9,208 bases of DNA from contig JBFYSV010000279.1 in NCBI GenBank assembly GCA_041301185.1, forward strand, positions 1 to 9,208. The letters run 5' to 3'. The notes beneath the pieces were generated by a model. The model saw only the letters and a program-made list of their open reading frames with translations, searched no databases and was not told the DNA's origin. Position 1 is the first letter of the stretch. Each line of letters opens with the position of its first letter. Below, piece by piece: positions 1 through 5,651 of the stretch. The stretch comes from JAQBDA01 sp041301185 (GTDB lineage Bacteria; Chloroflexota; Anaerolineae; Anaerolineales; UBA4823). A program made the translations under genes and the position numbers.

Positions 1-4
1 AAGG

Positions 5-610
5 TTAACTGGCGGGCGAGTAGAAATGATCTTCTACACGATATCGCCAGGGAATGCTTTTCCAGGGTTCTGGCACATTATTTAAACCCACACGCGGCCC
101 AATGGTCACGCTGGAATCGGGAATCAGTTGGCCGTGTTCCACAAAGATTTGCGCCGGTGCAATGCAAAGATCGATGCCATTCAACTCACCATGGATGCCA
201 AATGCCTGGCAAAGCTTGGCAGGGCCGTTGGTCCAAAGATGGGGCGGCTGTCCTGCGCGGCGAGCGGCAATGGTCTCTTGTCCCTCGATTGGGATGACCG
301 CACGGATGAGCACTGCCGCCGGGAAGCCGATTTCTTCGGTGACAAAATTAAGCATCCAGTGCATGCCATAAGTGAAGTAGATATAAGCGTGCCCCGGGGG
401 GCCATACATCACCCGGGTGCGGGGCGTCAGACCGGCGCGGGCATGGCAGCCCAGATCTTCTTCGCCCCGATAGGCTTCCGTTTCGACGATGGTCCCGGAC
501 AGGCGCCGATCGCCATCCATACGCACCAATCGGGCTCCGAGCAGCTGGCGCGCCACCTGGCTGGTAGGCTGGGTGAAAAAATCACGCTCGAGTTTCCTGG
601 ATTCTGGCAT
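5..610 (-). CDS. mpg: DNA-3-methyladenine glycosylase (AAG/MPG family)
   Basis: This enzyme removes alkylated purines such as 3-methyladenine, and often hypoxanthine, in base excision repair in the cytoplasm. The 201-residue product shows the family landmarks in order: ERDFF near the N-terminus, VETEAY at 42-47 carrying the presumed catalytic Glu45 and the stacking Tyr47, then PRTRVMYGPPGHAYIYFTYG, and NGPAKLC in the C-terminal half. Two hundred residues is normal for a bacterial member. The open frame extends upstream to 868, but that extension overlaps the divergent guaB-like gene and reads as low-complexity shadow sequence. The ATG at 610 starts the homologous part (MPESRKLERDFF). No Shine-Dalgarno lies in front of it. 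Instead a TACAAT box ends 6 nt upstream, so the mRNA is probably leaderless. The gene is complete; its TAA is at 5-7. Family assignment is secure from motifs; the exact substrate range is not visible. Confidence 0.93.
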   Translation of the reverse strand: MPESRKLERDFFTQPTSQVARQLLGARLVRMDGDRRLSGTIVETEAYRGEEDLGCHARAGLTPRTRVMYGPPGHAYIYFTYGMHWMLNFVTEEIGFPAAVLIRAVIPIEGQETIAARRAGQPPHLWTNGPAKLCQAFGIHGELNGIDLCIAPAQIFVEHGQLIPDSSVTIGPRVGLNNVPEPWKSIPWRYRVEDHFYSPAS

Positions 611-616
611 GGGGAT

Positions 617-626
617 ATTGTACAAT
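617..626. promoter_or_regulatory. Palindromic -10 box between divergent mpg and guaB-like genes
   Basis: ATTGTACAAT is a perfect 10-base palindrome, so it reads TACAAT (5/6 to the sigma-70 -10) on both strands. On the plus strand, TACAAT at 621-626 lies 26 nt before the guaB-like ATG. On the minus strand, TACAAT at 622-617 ends 6 nt before the mpg ATG. The -35 candidates are weak: the plus-strand hexamer at 598-603 matches 3/6 with a 17-nt spacer. It may instead be an operator. Position and match are seen; promoter function is inferred. Confidence 0.45.
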
Positions 627-652
627 GGGAAATGAGATAAATGGAGGGCATT

Positions 653-2098
653 ATGAACCTGAGATCTGAATTGGGTTTGACTTTTGACGACGTGCTGCTC
701 GTGCCCCGGCGCTCCAGGATTCGCAGCCGGCAGTCGGTGAATACCGCGACCTGGTTGGTCCTCGGCGTGCGTATGGCAATCCCGGTGATCAGCGCCAACA
801 TGGACACGGTTACGGAAGCCCCCATGGCAATCGCCATGGCGCAGGCTGGGGGCATCGGAGTCATTCATCGTTTCATGCCCATTGAGCGCCAGGCTGAGGC
901 GGTGCGGCGCGTCAAGCGCTCGGAGAGCTTTGTGGTCGAAAACCCGATTACGATCTCGCCTGACACGATCCTGTCAGAAGCCAGGCAGCGGATGGCTGAG
1001 GCGGACATCGGCGGCCTGGTTGTGGCGGATGAGGACGGTCGCCTGCTAGGCCTGCTCACCCGGCGGGATATCCTGCTGGCGCCGAGCGGATCGATGCTGG
1101 TGCAGGAGGTGATGACGCCCCGTAAGTGCCTGATCGTCGCTCCGGCTGATGAGCCGCTGGACGCTGCCCGGCTGGCTCTCCACGAGCATCGTATCGAGAA
1201 GCTGCCTCTGGTAAATGACCAGGATCATGTCGTGGGCTTGATCACTGCACAAGATATCGTCAAGCTGCAGGAGCATCCCAACGCGACCAAAGATGTAAAA
1301 GGCCGCTTGCGGGTGGGTGTAGCAGTGGGTGTGCGCAGTCCTGACCTGGACCGCGCCAGGGCATGCATCGAGGCCGGGGCTGACGTGCTGGTCGTGGATA
1401 TTGCTCACGGGCATGCCGAGCATGTGATCGATATGGTCCGCCATCTGAAAGAAGCCTTTCCGAAGATCCCGGTGATTGCCGGGAACGTGGCTACGCCGCA
1501 GGGCGTGCGTGACCTGGCTCAGGCGGGAGCCGATGCGGTCAAAGTAGGTGTGGGGGCGGGGTCGATCTGCACCACCCGCATTGTTACCGGCTACGGGGTA
1601 CCCCAGTTCACTGCCATTGTCGAGTGCGCCCAGGCGGGGAGGGAGCTGGGGGTGCCGATCATTGCAGATGGAGGTATCCGCACGTCCGGAGATATGACCA
1701 AAGCCCTGGCAGGGGGAGCCAGCAGCGTGATGCTGGGCAGCGCGCTGGCTGGTACGGAAGAGAGCCCTGGCCCGGCTGTTGTGCGTGGCGGGCGGCGCTA
1801 CAAGATTGTGCGGGGTATGGCTTCGCTCACCGCCAACGTAGCCCGCAAAGAGATCGAAAACCTGGGGGAGGTCGATCCAGACGAATGGGAAGCTATCGTA
1901 CCCGAGGGTGTGGAGGCGGTGGTTCCCTACCGCGGCGAGGTGGCAGATATCCTATACCAGATGGTCGGCGGTCTGCGATCGGGGATGAGCTATGCGGGGG
2001 CCGCGACCGTTGAAGAGCTATGGCAGAATGCCGAGTTTATTCGCATCACCCCTGCCGGGCAGAAAGAATCGGGCGCTCATGATGTGAGCGTGATCTAA
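653..2098 (+). CDS. guaB: IMP dehydrogenase / GMP reductase family protein with two CBS domains
   Basis: The 481-residue product is a TIM-barrel nucleotide oxidoreductase of the IMPDH/GMPR family. It opens with LTFDDVLLVP and SANMDTVTE, carries tandem CBS domains at about residues 90-205 (AEADIGGLVV; HRIEKLPLV), and has the active-site loop GAGSICTTR with nucleophile Cys306. GGIRTSGD and GGLRSGMSYAGA form the phosphate-binding and C-terminal parts. The ATG at 653 is preferred over that at 641 because GGAGG at 643-647 lies 5 nt before it and the homologous part starts there. IMPDH converts IMP to XMP with NAD+, the committed step to GMP. However, the mobile flap at about 391-416 reads SLTANVARKEIENLGEVDPD and lacks the Arg-Tyr pair (DRYF) of canonical IMPDH. 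GMP reductase activity or a divergent IMPDH therefore stays open. VPEGVEAVVPYRG and the ES.AHD tail are retained. The family is certain; the direction of reaction is not. Confidence 0.85.
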   Translation: MNLRSELGLTFDDVLLVPRRSRIRSRQSVNTATWLVLGVRMAIPVISANMDTVTEAPMAIAMAQAGGIGVIHRFMPIERQAEAVRRVKRSESFVVENPITISPDTILSEARQRMAEADIGGLVVADEDGRLLGLLTRRDILLAPSGSMLVQEVMTPRKCLIVAPADEPLDAARLALHEHRIEKLPLVNDQDHVVGLITAQDIVKLQEHPNATKDVKGRLRVGVAVGVRSPDLDRARACIEAGADVLVVDIAHGHAEHVIDMVRHLKEAFPKIPVIAGNVATPQGVRDLAQAGADAVKVGVGAGSICTTRIVTGYGVPQFTAIVECAQAGRELGVPIIADGGIRTSGDMTKALAGGASSVMLGSALAGTEESPGPAVVRGGRRYKIVRGMASLTANVARKEIENLGEVDPDEWEAIVPEGVEAVVPYRGEVADILYQMVGGLRSGMSYAGAATVEELWQNAEFIRITPAGQKESGAHDVSVI

Positions 2099-2156
2099 AC
2101 GCGCTTGTCTGCCAGACGGCTGCGCCTGCAAGGAAATTTTCTGGCTAAGATGTATG

Positions 2157-3107
2157 TCAGGGGAGAGGCCGGGTAGGGATGTCTTTGCTGAAGCGGGCAT
2201 CCCGCTCCAGGGTCAGGCGCAGACCCTCGGCCAGAGAGATGCGCGGCTGGTAGCCCAATTTCTCGCGCGCCAGGGTCAGATCGGCGCACATGCGAGAGAC
2301 GCCCGGATCGGTGCGGGAATGGGTGATCATCTCTGCTTTGCTTTGAGTGGTCTCCAGGACCAGGCGTACCAGCTCGCGGGTGCTGGTTTCGTTGCCACTG
2401 CCGACGTTGATCACCGCGTGGTTGAGACCCGGCGCAGTAGCGGCAGCCAGCATGCACCGCAGGACATCGTCGATAAAAACGTAATCCCTGGTCTGGGAGC
2501 CTGAGCCATGCACCACCAGTGTGCCGCCGCGTACTGCCTGGCGCAGGAAGAAAGGGATAACCGGGGGGTGAGAGGCGGGCAGGTGCTGCCCTGGACCGTA
2601 GGCATTGAAGACCCGCAGGCTGACCGTTTCAATATTCCACAAATCGCCAATCGTTCGGACATAATATTCGGCTGCCAGCTTGGATACCGCGTAGGGTGAG
2701 TGCGGGTTGGGGGTAGCGCTCTCGCGCAGGGGCTGCTCGCCCTGGTCGCCGTAGACTGCCCCAGACGAGATCAGCACCACCCTGCGCACGCCAACATCAC
2801 GCATGGCTTCCATCAAGCTGACTGTGCCGCCAACATTAACCGCGTTGTACTCGCGCGGGTAGAGCACCGATTCAGGCACCGATACCCGCGCAGCCAGGTG
2901 AAAGACGCAATCCACCTCCTGGAGCAAAGTCCACAGTTTGGGGCGGTCGTTGACATCGCCTCGGGTGAAGAGCACGTCAGGGGAGAGTGCTTGTGGGTCG
3001 CCAGTGGATAGATCGTCCAGGCCGCGCACCTCATGCCCTTCGCGCGCCAGGCGATTTGCCAGGGCAGACCCCAGGAATCCGGCTGCGCCGGTGATGAGAA
3101 AATTCAT
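2157..3107 (-). CDS. NAD-dependent epimerase/dehydratase (GalE-like, extended SDR)
   Basis: A cytoplasmic extended short-chain dehydrogenase acting on nucleotide sugars, most like UDP-glucose 4-epimerases. The 316-residue protein has the Rossmann motif GAAGFLG at 7-13, an acidic pair D31-D32 fitting NAD binding, HLAA at 70-73, SSGAVYG at 114-120 for the catalytic Ser/Thr, and the YxxxK pair Tyr139/Lys143 in SPYAVSKLAAEYY. RVFNAYGPGQ and RDYVFIDDV are typical of GalE-like and dTDP-sugar enzymes. The gene stands alone on its strand, convergent with the guaB-like gene (58-nt gap). It ends in TGA (2157-2159), which shows that TGA is used as a stop in this genome. No sugar-biosynthesis neighbours exist to fix the substrate; galE, a UDP-glucuronate epimerase or a related function are all possible. 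The ATG at 3107 begins exactly at the Rossmann strand (MNFLITGAAG), so the start is reliable despite a poor ribosome binding site. Confidence 0.87.
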   Translation of the reverse strand: MNFLITGAAGFLGSALANRLAREGHEVRGLDDLSTGDPQALSPDVLFTRGDVNDRPKLWTLLQEVDCVFHLAARVSVPESVLYPREYNAVNVGGTVSLMEAMRDVGVRRVVLISSGAVYGDQGEQPLRESATPNPHSPYAVSKLAAEYYVRTIGDLWNIETVSLRVFNAYGPGQHLPASHPPVIPFFLRQAVRGGTLVVHGSGSQTRDYVFIDDVLRCMLAAATAPGLNHAVINVGSGNETSTRELVRLVLETTQSKAEMITHSRTDPGVSRMCADLTLAREKLGYQPRISLAEGLRLTLERDARFSKDIPTRPLP

Positions 3108-3140
3108 GGTGAAATGGATTGCATGGGCAGGATTTTCGCC

Positions 3141-3146
3141 ATTATA
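3141..3146 (-). promoter_or_regulatory. Perfect -10 box (TATAAT) of the epimerase gene
   Basis: TATAAT is read on the minus strand, 33 nt before the epimerase ATG, predicting a leader of about 27 nt. No good -35 hexamer is seen at 16-18 nt spacing (best 2/6), so this rests on the -10 match and position. Confidence 0.4.
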
Positions 3147-3187
3147 GCACGAGAGGCAAACTCTAAGACAGCCTTAATCCCCGGCGA

Positions 3188-3216
3188 TTGACACCCAATT
3201 GTGGCGGGATTATGAT
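3188..3216 (+). promoter_or_regulatory. Near-consensus sigma-70 promoter of the HExxH protein gene
   Basis: TTGACA at 3188-3193 is a perfect -35. After a 17-nt spacer, TATGAT at 3211-3216 is a 5/6 -10. The expected transcription start, 6-8 nt past the -10, falls at about 3222-3224, and ATG lies at 3224. The transcript is therefore predicted to be leaderless. This also rules out the TTG at 3188 as a start codon: it is part of the -35 box. It is the best-matching promoter in the window. Confidence 0.75.
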
Positions 3217-3223
3217 CGTTGAG

Positions 3224-4501
3224 ATGCGATTCAACACCTATTTTGCACTACGCCTGGTCAAGGTTGCTGCTTTAACGCTGGTGGCTGCCCTGTTGCTGGG
3301 CGCCAGCACAATTCCGCCGGGAGACAAGATCGAACGGGTGCGTGCCAACACCCGAGGGATTGAGTTTGACTATGTCTCCTGGGGGATTGACGCGTTGAGC
3401 CTCAAGCTCAAGCAGCTTGCCTCTGGCAGCAACGATTATCTGCCTGAAGCTTCCCGCCGCCAGCTTGTGCTGGACTACCTGGAGCTGGTTGTGGAGATCC
3501 AGCGCGATGAAAGCATTCTGAATGGCATCTACGCTGATCCAAATATTGGTGACCCGCAGGCAGCCTCTGCTGAGCTGCGCGCCGCGCTCGATGACCTGTA
3601 TGCTCAGAAAGAAGACCTTGCGCCTGTGGCAGAGTCTGTCTTGCAGGCTCAGGTATCGCAGATTGTATCTGAGCTTGGATTGGGGCTGGCAGGCCAGCCT
3701 GTGCCGCCGGTGTTGTACCATACGACCCCACTGCCGCTGGCGCTGATCGTCTCGCCGCGGGATGCCATCCGTCAGGATACGAATATTTCCATTTCCCCCG
3801 AGCTCACCCTGGAAGAGCGCGTGGCACTCGAAGATCAGGTGGACAGTTCGTTGGATGTTTCATCCCTGGTGGTAAATGTCGGCGGTATCGGCATGTACCC
3901 TACCATGGTGATGCAAACCAGCGATCTAAACTGGTTGAGCGAGGTGGTGGCTCACGAGTGGGTGCATAATTTTCTGACCCTGCGCCCTTTGGGTATGAAT
4001 TATTTAACCAGCCCAGAGCTGCGCACCATGAACGAGACCGCTGCCTCCATTGCCGGAGTGGAGATCGGGCAGGCTTTGATGGAGCGTTTTTATCCCGAGC
4101 TGCTGCCTCCGCCTGCGCCGGAAATTCCACCCCCCCCTGCCCAAGACAGCCCATCCGATGAGCCCCCACCTTTTGACTTTCGAGCTGAGATGCGCGAGAC
4201 GCGGGTGACTGTTGACCAGCTCCTGGCAGAAGGTCAAATTGAGGAGGCCGAAGCCTATATGGAAGCACGACGGGCATTTCTCTGGGAAAACGGCTACCGC
4301 ATCCGCAAGCTCAATCAGGCTTATTTTGCCTTTTACGGTGCCTACGCCGACCAACCCGGCGGAGCTGCCGGTGAGGACCCGGTGGGAGAAGCTGTGCGCC
4401 GGCTGCGCGCTGAAAGCCCGTCGCTGGCGGATTTTATCAAGCGTATCTCCTGGATGTCTTCATTTGAGCAGCTCCAACGCGCCGCCAGCAGCCAGTCGTA
4501 A
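3224..4501 (+). CDS. Exported HExxH zinc-metallopeptidase-like protein, function unknown
   Basis: I do not recognise a named family. The 425-residue product starts with a basic stretch and one hydrophobic segment (about residues 8-27, ending LLLGAS), so it is exported or membrane-anchored. A long, mostly helical charged region follows. Residues 244-248 are HEWVH, inside VVAHEWVHNF, and Glu271 in NETAAS follows 22 residues later. HExxH plus a downstream N-E-x-x-A is the zinc-site layout of gluzincin peptidases such as thermolysin. A proline-rich linker (about 293-318) separates this domain from a helical C-terminal part with EEAEAYMEARRAFLWENGY. The start at 3224 is chosen because a consensus promoter places transcription onset there; an ATG at 3212 and a TTG at 3188 are in frame but lie within the promoter. 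Catalytic function is inferred from motif spacing only. The gene converges with the cation transporter gene 48 nt away, with no clear terminator between. Confidence 0.78.
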   Translation: MRFNTYFALRLVKVAALTLVAALLLGASTIPPGDKIERVRANTRGIEFDYVSWGIDALSLKLKQLASGSNDYLPEASRRQLVLDYLELVVEIQRDESILNGIYADPNIGDPQAASAELRAALDDLYAQKEDLAPVAESVLQAQVSQIVSELGLGLAGQPVPPVLYHTTPLPLALIVSPRDAIRQDTNISISPELTLEERVALEDQVDSSLDVSSLVVNVGGIGMYPTMVMQTSDLNWLSEVVAHEWVHNFLTLRPLGMNYLTSPELRTMNETAASIAGVEIGQALMERFYPELLPPPAPEIPPPPAQDSPSDEPPPFDFRAEMRETRVTVDQLLAEGQIEEAEAYMEARRAFLWENGYRIRKLNQAYFAFYGAYADQPGGAAGEDPVGEAVRRLRAESPSLADFIKRISWMSSFEQLQRAASSQS

Positions 4502-4549
4502 GCCCTTATCGGATAATCCAGGCAAGGCCTACCATTCTCTGGCTATGAG

Positions 4550-5470
4550 TTAATTGCTCCGGTCAATGGGGGCATCTTCCATAGAGATCGGATCTTCAAC
4601 CGGCTCGATATGGGTGACAATGTTTGAGTTTGGGACCGCGCCGCGCACCTCGTGTTCAACCTGTTCAGCCAATTTATGACCTTGCCGGACGGTCCAGTTT
4701 CCTGGAACCAGAAGATGTACGACCAAGAATTTCCGCGCTGCTGCCTGGCGAGAACGCAGGGCGTGGTAGCGGATACCCCCGGCCTGGTAGGAATCTAGGA
4801 TTGACTTGACCGAAGCCAACTCTTCGGCTGGTATAGACGCATCCATCAGACCACGTCCTGAACGAACAAGCAGCCGGTAGCCGGTGAATAGAATGTTGAC
4901 TGCCACTAAAAGTGCGATAATGGGATCCAGGCGCTCATAGCCGGTCAACCAAACCAGGGAGATTCCTACAAGCACCCCTGCAGTGGTCCATACATCGGTC
5001 ATCAGATGGCGACCATCTGCTTCTAGAGTAATCGAATTGTGGCGCTTTCCTGCGCTGATTAATACCAACGATACCCCAAGATTAATCAGCGAAGCGGCAA
5101 GGGAGATTATCAATCCCAAGCCAACCTGCTCCAGCGGCACCGGGTTGAGCAAACGCGGCAATGCGCTCAAGATAATACTGACTGCAGCAAGTAAAATCAT
5201 GCCGCCTTCGAAACCACTGGCGAAATACTCCACCTTAGAGAAGCCGAAGGTGAACTCGTCGTTTGCGGGGCGCGTGACTATCCTGAGTGCGATTAAGGCA
5301 ACAATTGCGCTTGCAAGGTTCACGGTCGACTCTAAAGCATCGGAGAGCAGGCCTATCGAACCGGTCAGGAAATAAGCCGCTGCTTTCATGACAATCGTAA
5401 TCAATGCAGCTGCGATGGACAGCCAGGCATAGCGGGTTAAGGATCTCGGATGTTGCGAAGTGTTTTCCAT
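4550..5470 (-). CDS. Cation diffusion facilitator (CDF) metal transporter
   Basis: A 306-residue inner-membrane antiporter of the CDF family, which exports divalent metals (Zn, Fe, Mn, Co) using the proton gradient. About six membrane segments fill residues 12-215, and a soluble C-terminal metal-sensing domain follows (HLLVPGNWTVRQGHKLAEQVEHEV, ending THIEPVEDP). In TM2 the motif SDALESTVN puts Glu47 and Asn51 where YiiP has its two site-A aspartates. TM5 keeps the His155-xxx-Asp159 pair (GRHLMTD). Asp71 and GFSKVEYFASGFEG form the usual TM2-TM3 region. The altered TM2 pair may shift metal preference, but I recall similar E/N variants in other CDF proteins, so this is a subtype rather than a broken protein. 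It is a single gene in opposite orientation to the downstream operon. A TATAAT box ends 8 nt before the ATG, implying an almost leaderless mRNA. The metal cannot be read from sequence. Confidence 0.92.
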   Translation of the reverse strand: MENTSQHPRSLTRYAWLSIAAALITIVMKAAAYFLTGSIGLLSDALESTVNLASAIVALIALRIVTRPANDEFTFGFSKVEYFASGFEGGMILLAAVSIILSALPRLLNPVPLEQVGLGLIISLAASLINLGVSLVLISAGKRHNSITLEADGRHLMTDVWTTAGVLVGISLVWLTGYERLDPIIALLVAVNILFTGYRLLVRSGRGLMDASIPAEELASVKSILDSYQAGGIRYHALRSRQAAARKFLVVHLLVPGNWTVRQGHKLAEQVEHEVRGAVPNSNIVTHIEPVEDPISMEDAPIDRSN

Positions 5471-5478
5471 AAAGCATC

Positions 5479-5484
5479 ATTATA
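5479..5484 (-). promoter_or_regulatory. -10 box (TATAAT) of the CDF gene
   Basis: A perfect TATAAT on the minus strand, ending 8 nt before the ATG at 5470. A hexamer at 5507-5502 (TCTAGA) matches the -35 in 3/6 with a 17-nt spacer. Transcription would begin within a few bases of the start codon. Confidence 0.5.
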
Positions 5485-5557
5485 CTCAAGGTGGATAGTA
5501 TTCTAGAAACGAAGTAGGCGGAACAGATCAACCGCACAGATTTTCATTCAACTCTTA

Positions 5558-5587
5558 TTCACCTTGGGTTTGGTTCGCTGATACAAT
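5558..5587 (+). promoter_or_regulatory. Probable promoter of the selenoprotein operon
   Basis: TACAAT at 5582-5587 matches the -10 in 5/6. TTCACC at 5558-5563 matches the -35 in 4/6, with an 18-nt spacer. Transcription would start near 5594, giving a leader of about 58 nt to the ATG at 5652. Inferred from match and position only. Confidence 0.45.
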
Positions 5588-5599
5588 TGTGGCGGTTTC

Positions 5600-5639
5600 T
5601 TGATCGGGTAACCACATCCTAAGTCACCGACCCGGTCAA
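5600..5639 (+). promoter_or_regulatory. Leader hairpin just upstream of the selenoprotein ribosome binding site
   Basis: TTGATCGGGT (5600-5609) pairs with ACCCGGTCAA (5630-5639) over 10 bp, with one U-G wobble and a 20-nt loop. The Shine-Dalgarno GGAG follows at 5643-5646, only 3 nt past the stem and 5 nt before the ATG. No T-tract follows, so it is not a classical terminator. It could protect the mRNA 5' end, control translation, or be a DNA operator. The pairing is seen; function is unknown. Confidence 0.45.
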
Positions 5640-5651
5640 TGTGGAGTTATT

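Noticed and set aside
128..640. Plus-strand open frame of 170 codons opposite mpg
   Set aside because: It lies antisense to the well-conserved glycosylase and its translation resembles no protein family.
2101..2125. Interrupted inverted repeat after the guaB-like gene as a terminator
   Set aside because: Only two 4-bp stems with an asymmetric internal loop, and no T-tract follows on either strand.
3188..3223. TTG 3188 or ATG 3212 as start of the HExxH protein
   Set aside because: TTG is part of a perfect -35 box and ATG 3212 overlaps the -10; transcription is expected to begin at about 3222-3224.
4509..4519. Small palindrome TTATCGGATAA between convergent genes as a terminator
   Set aside because: A 5-bp AT-rich stem without a T-tract is too weak to support.
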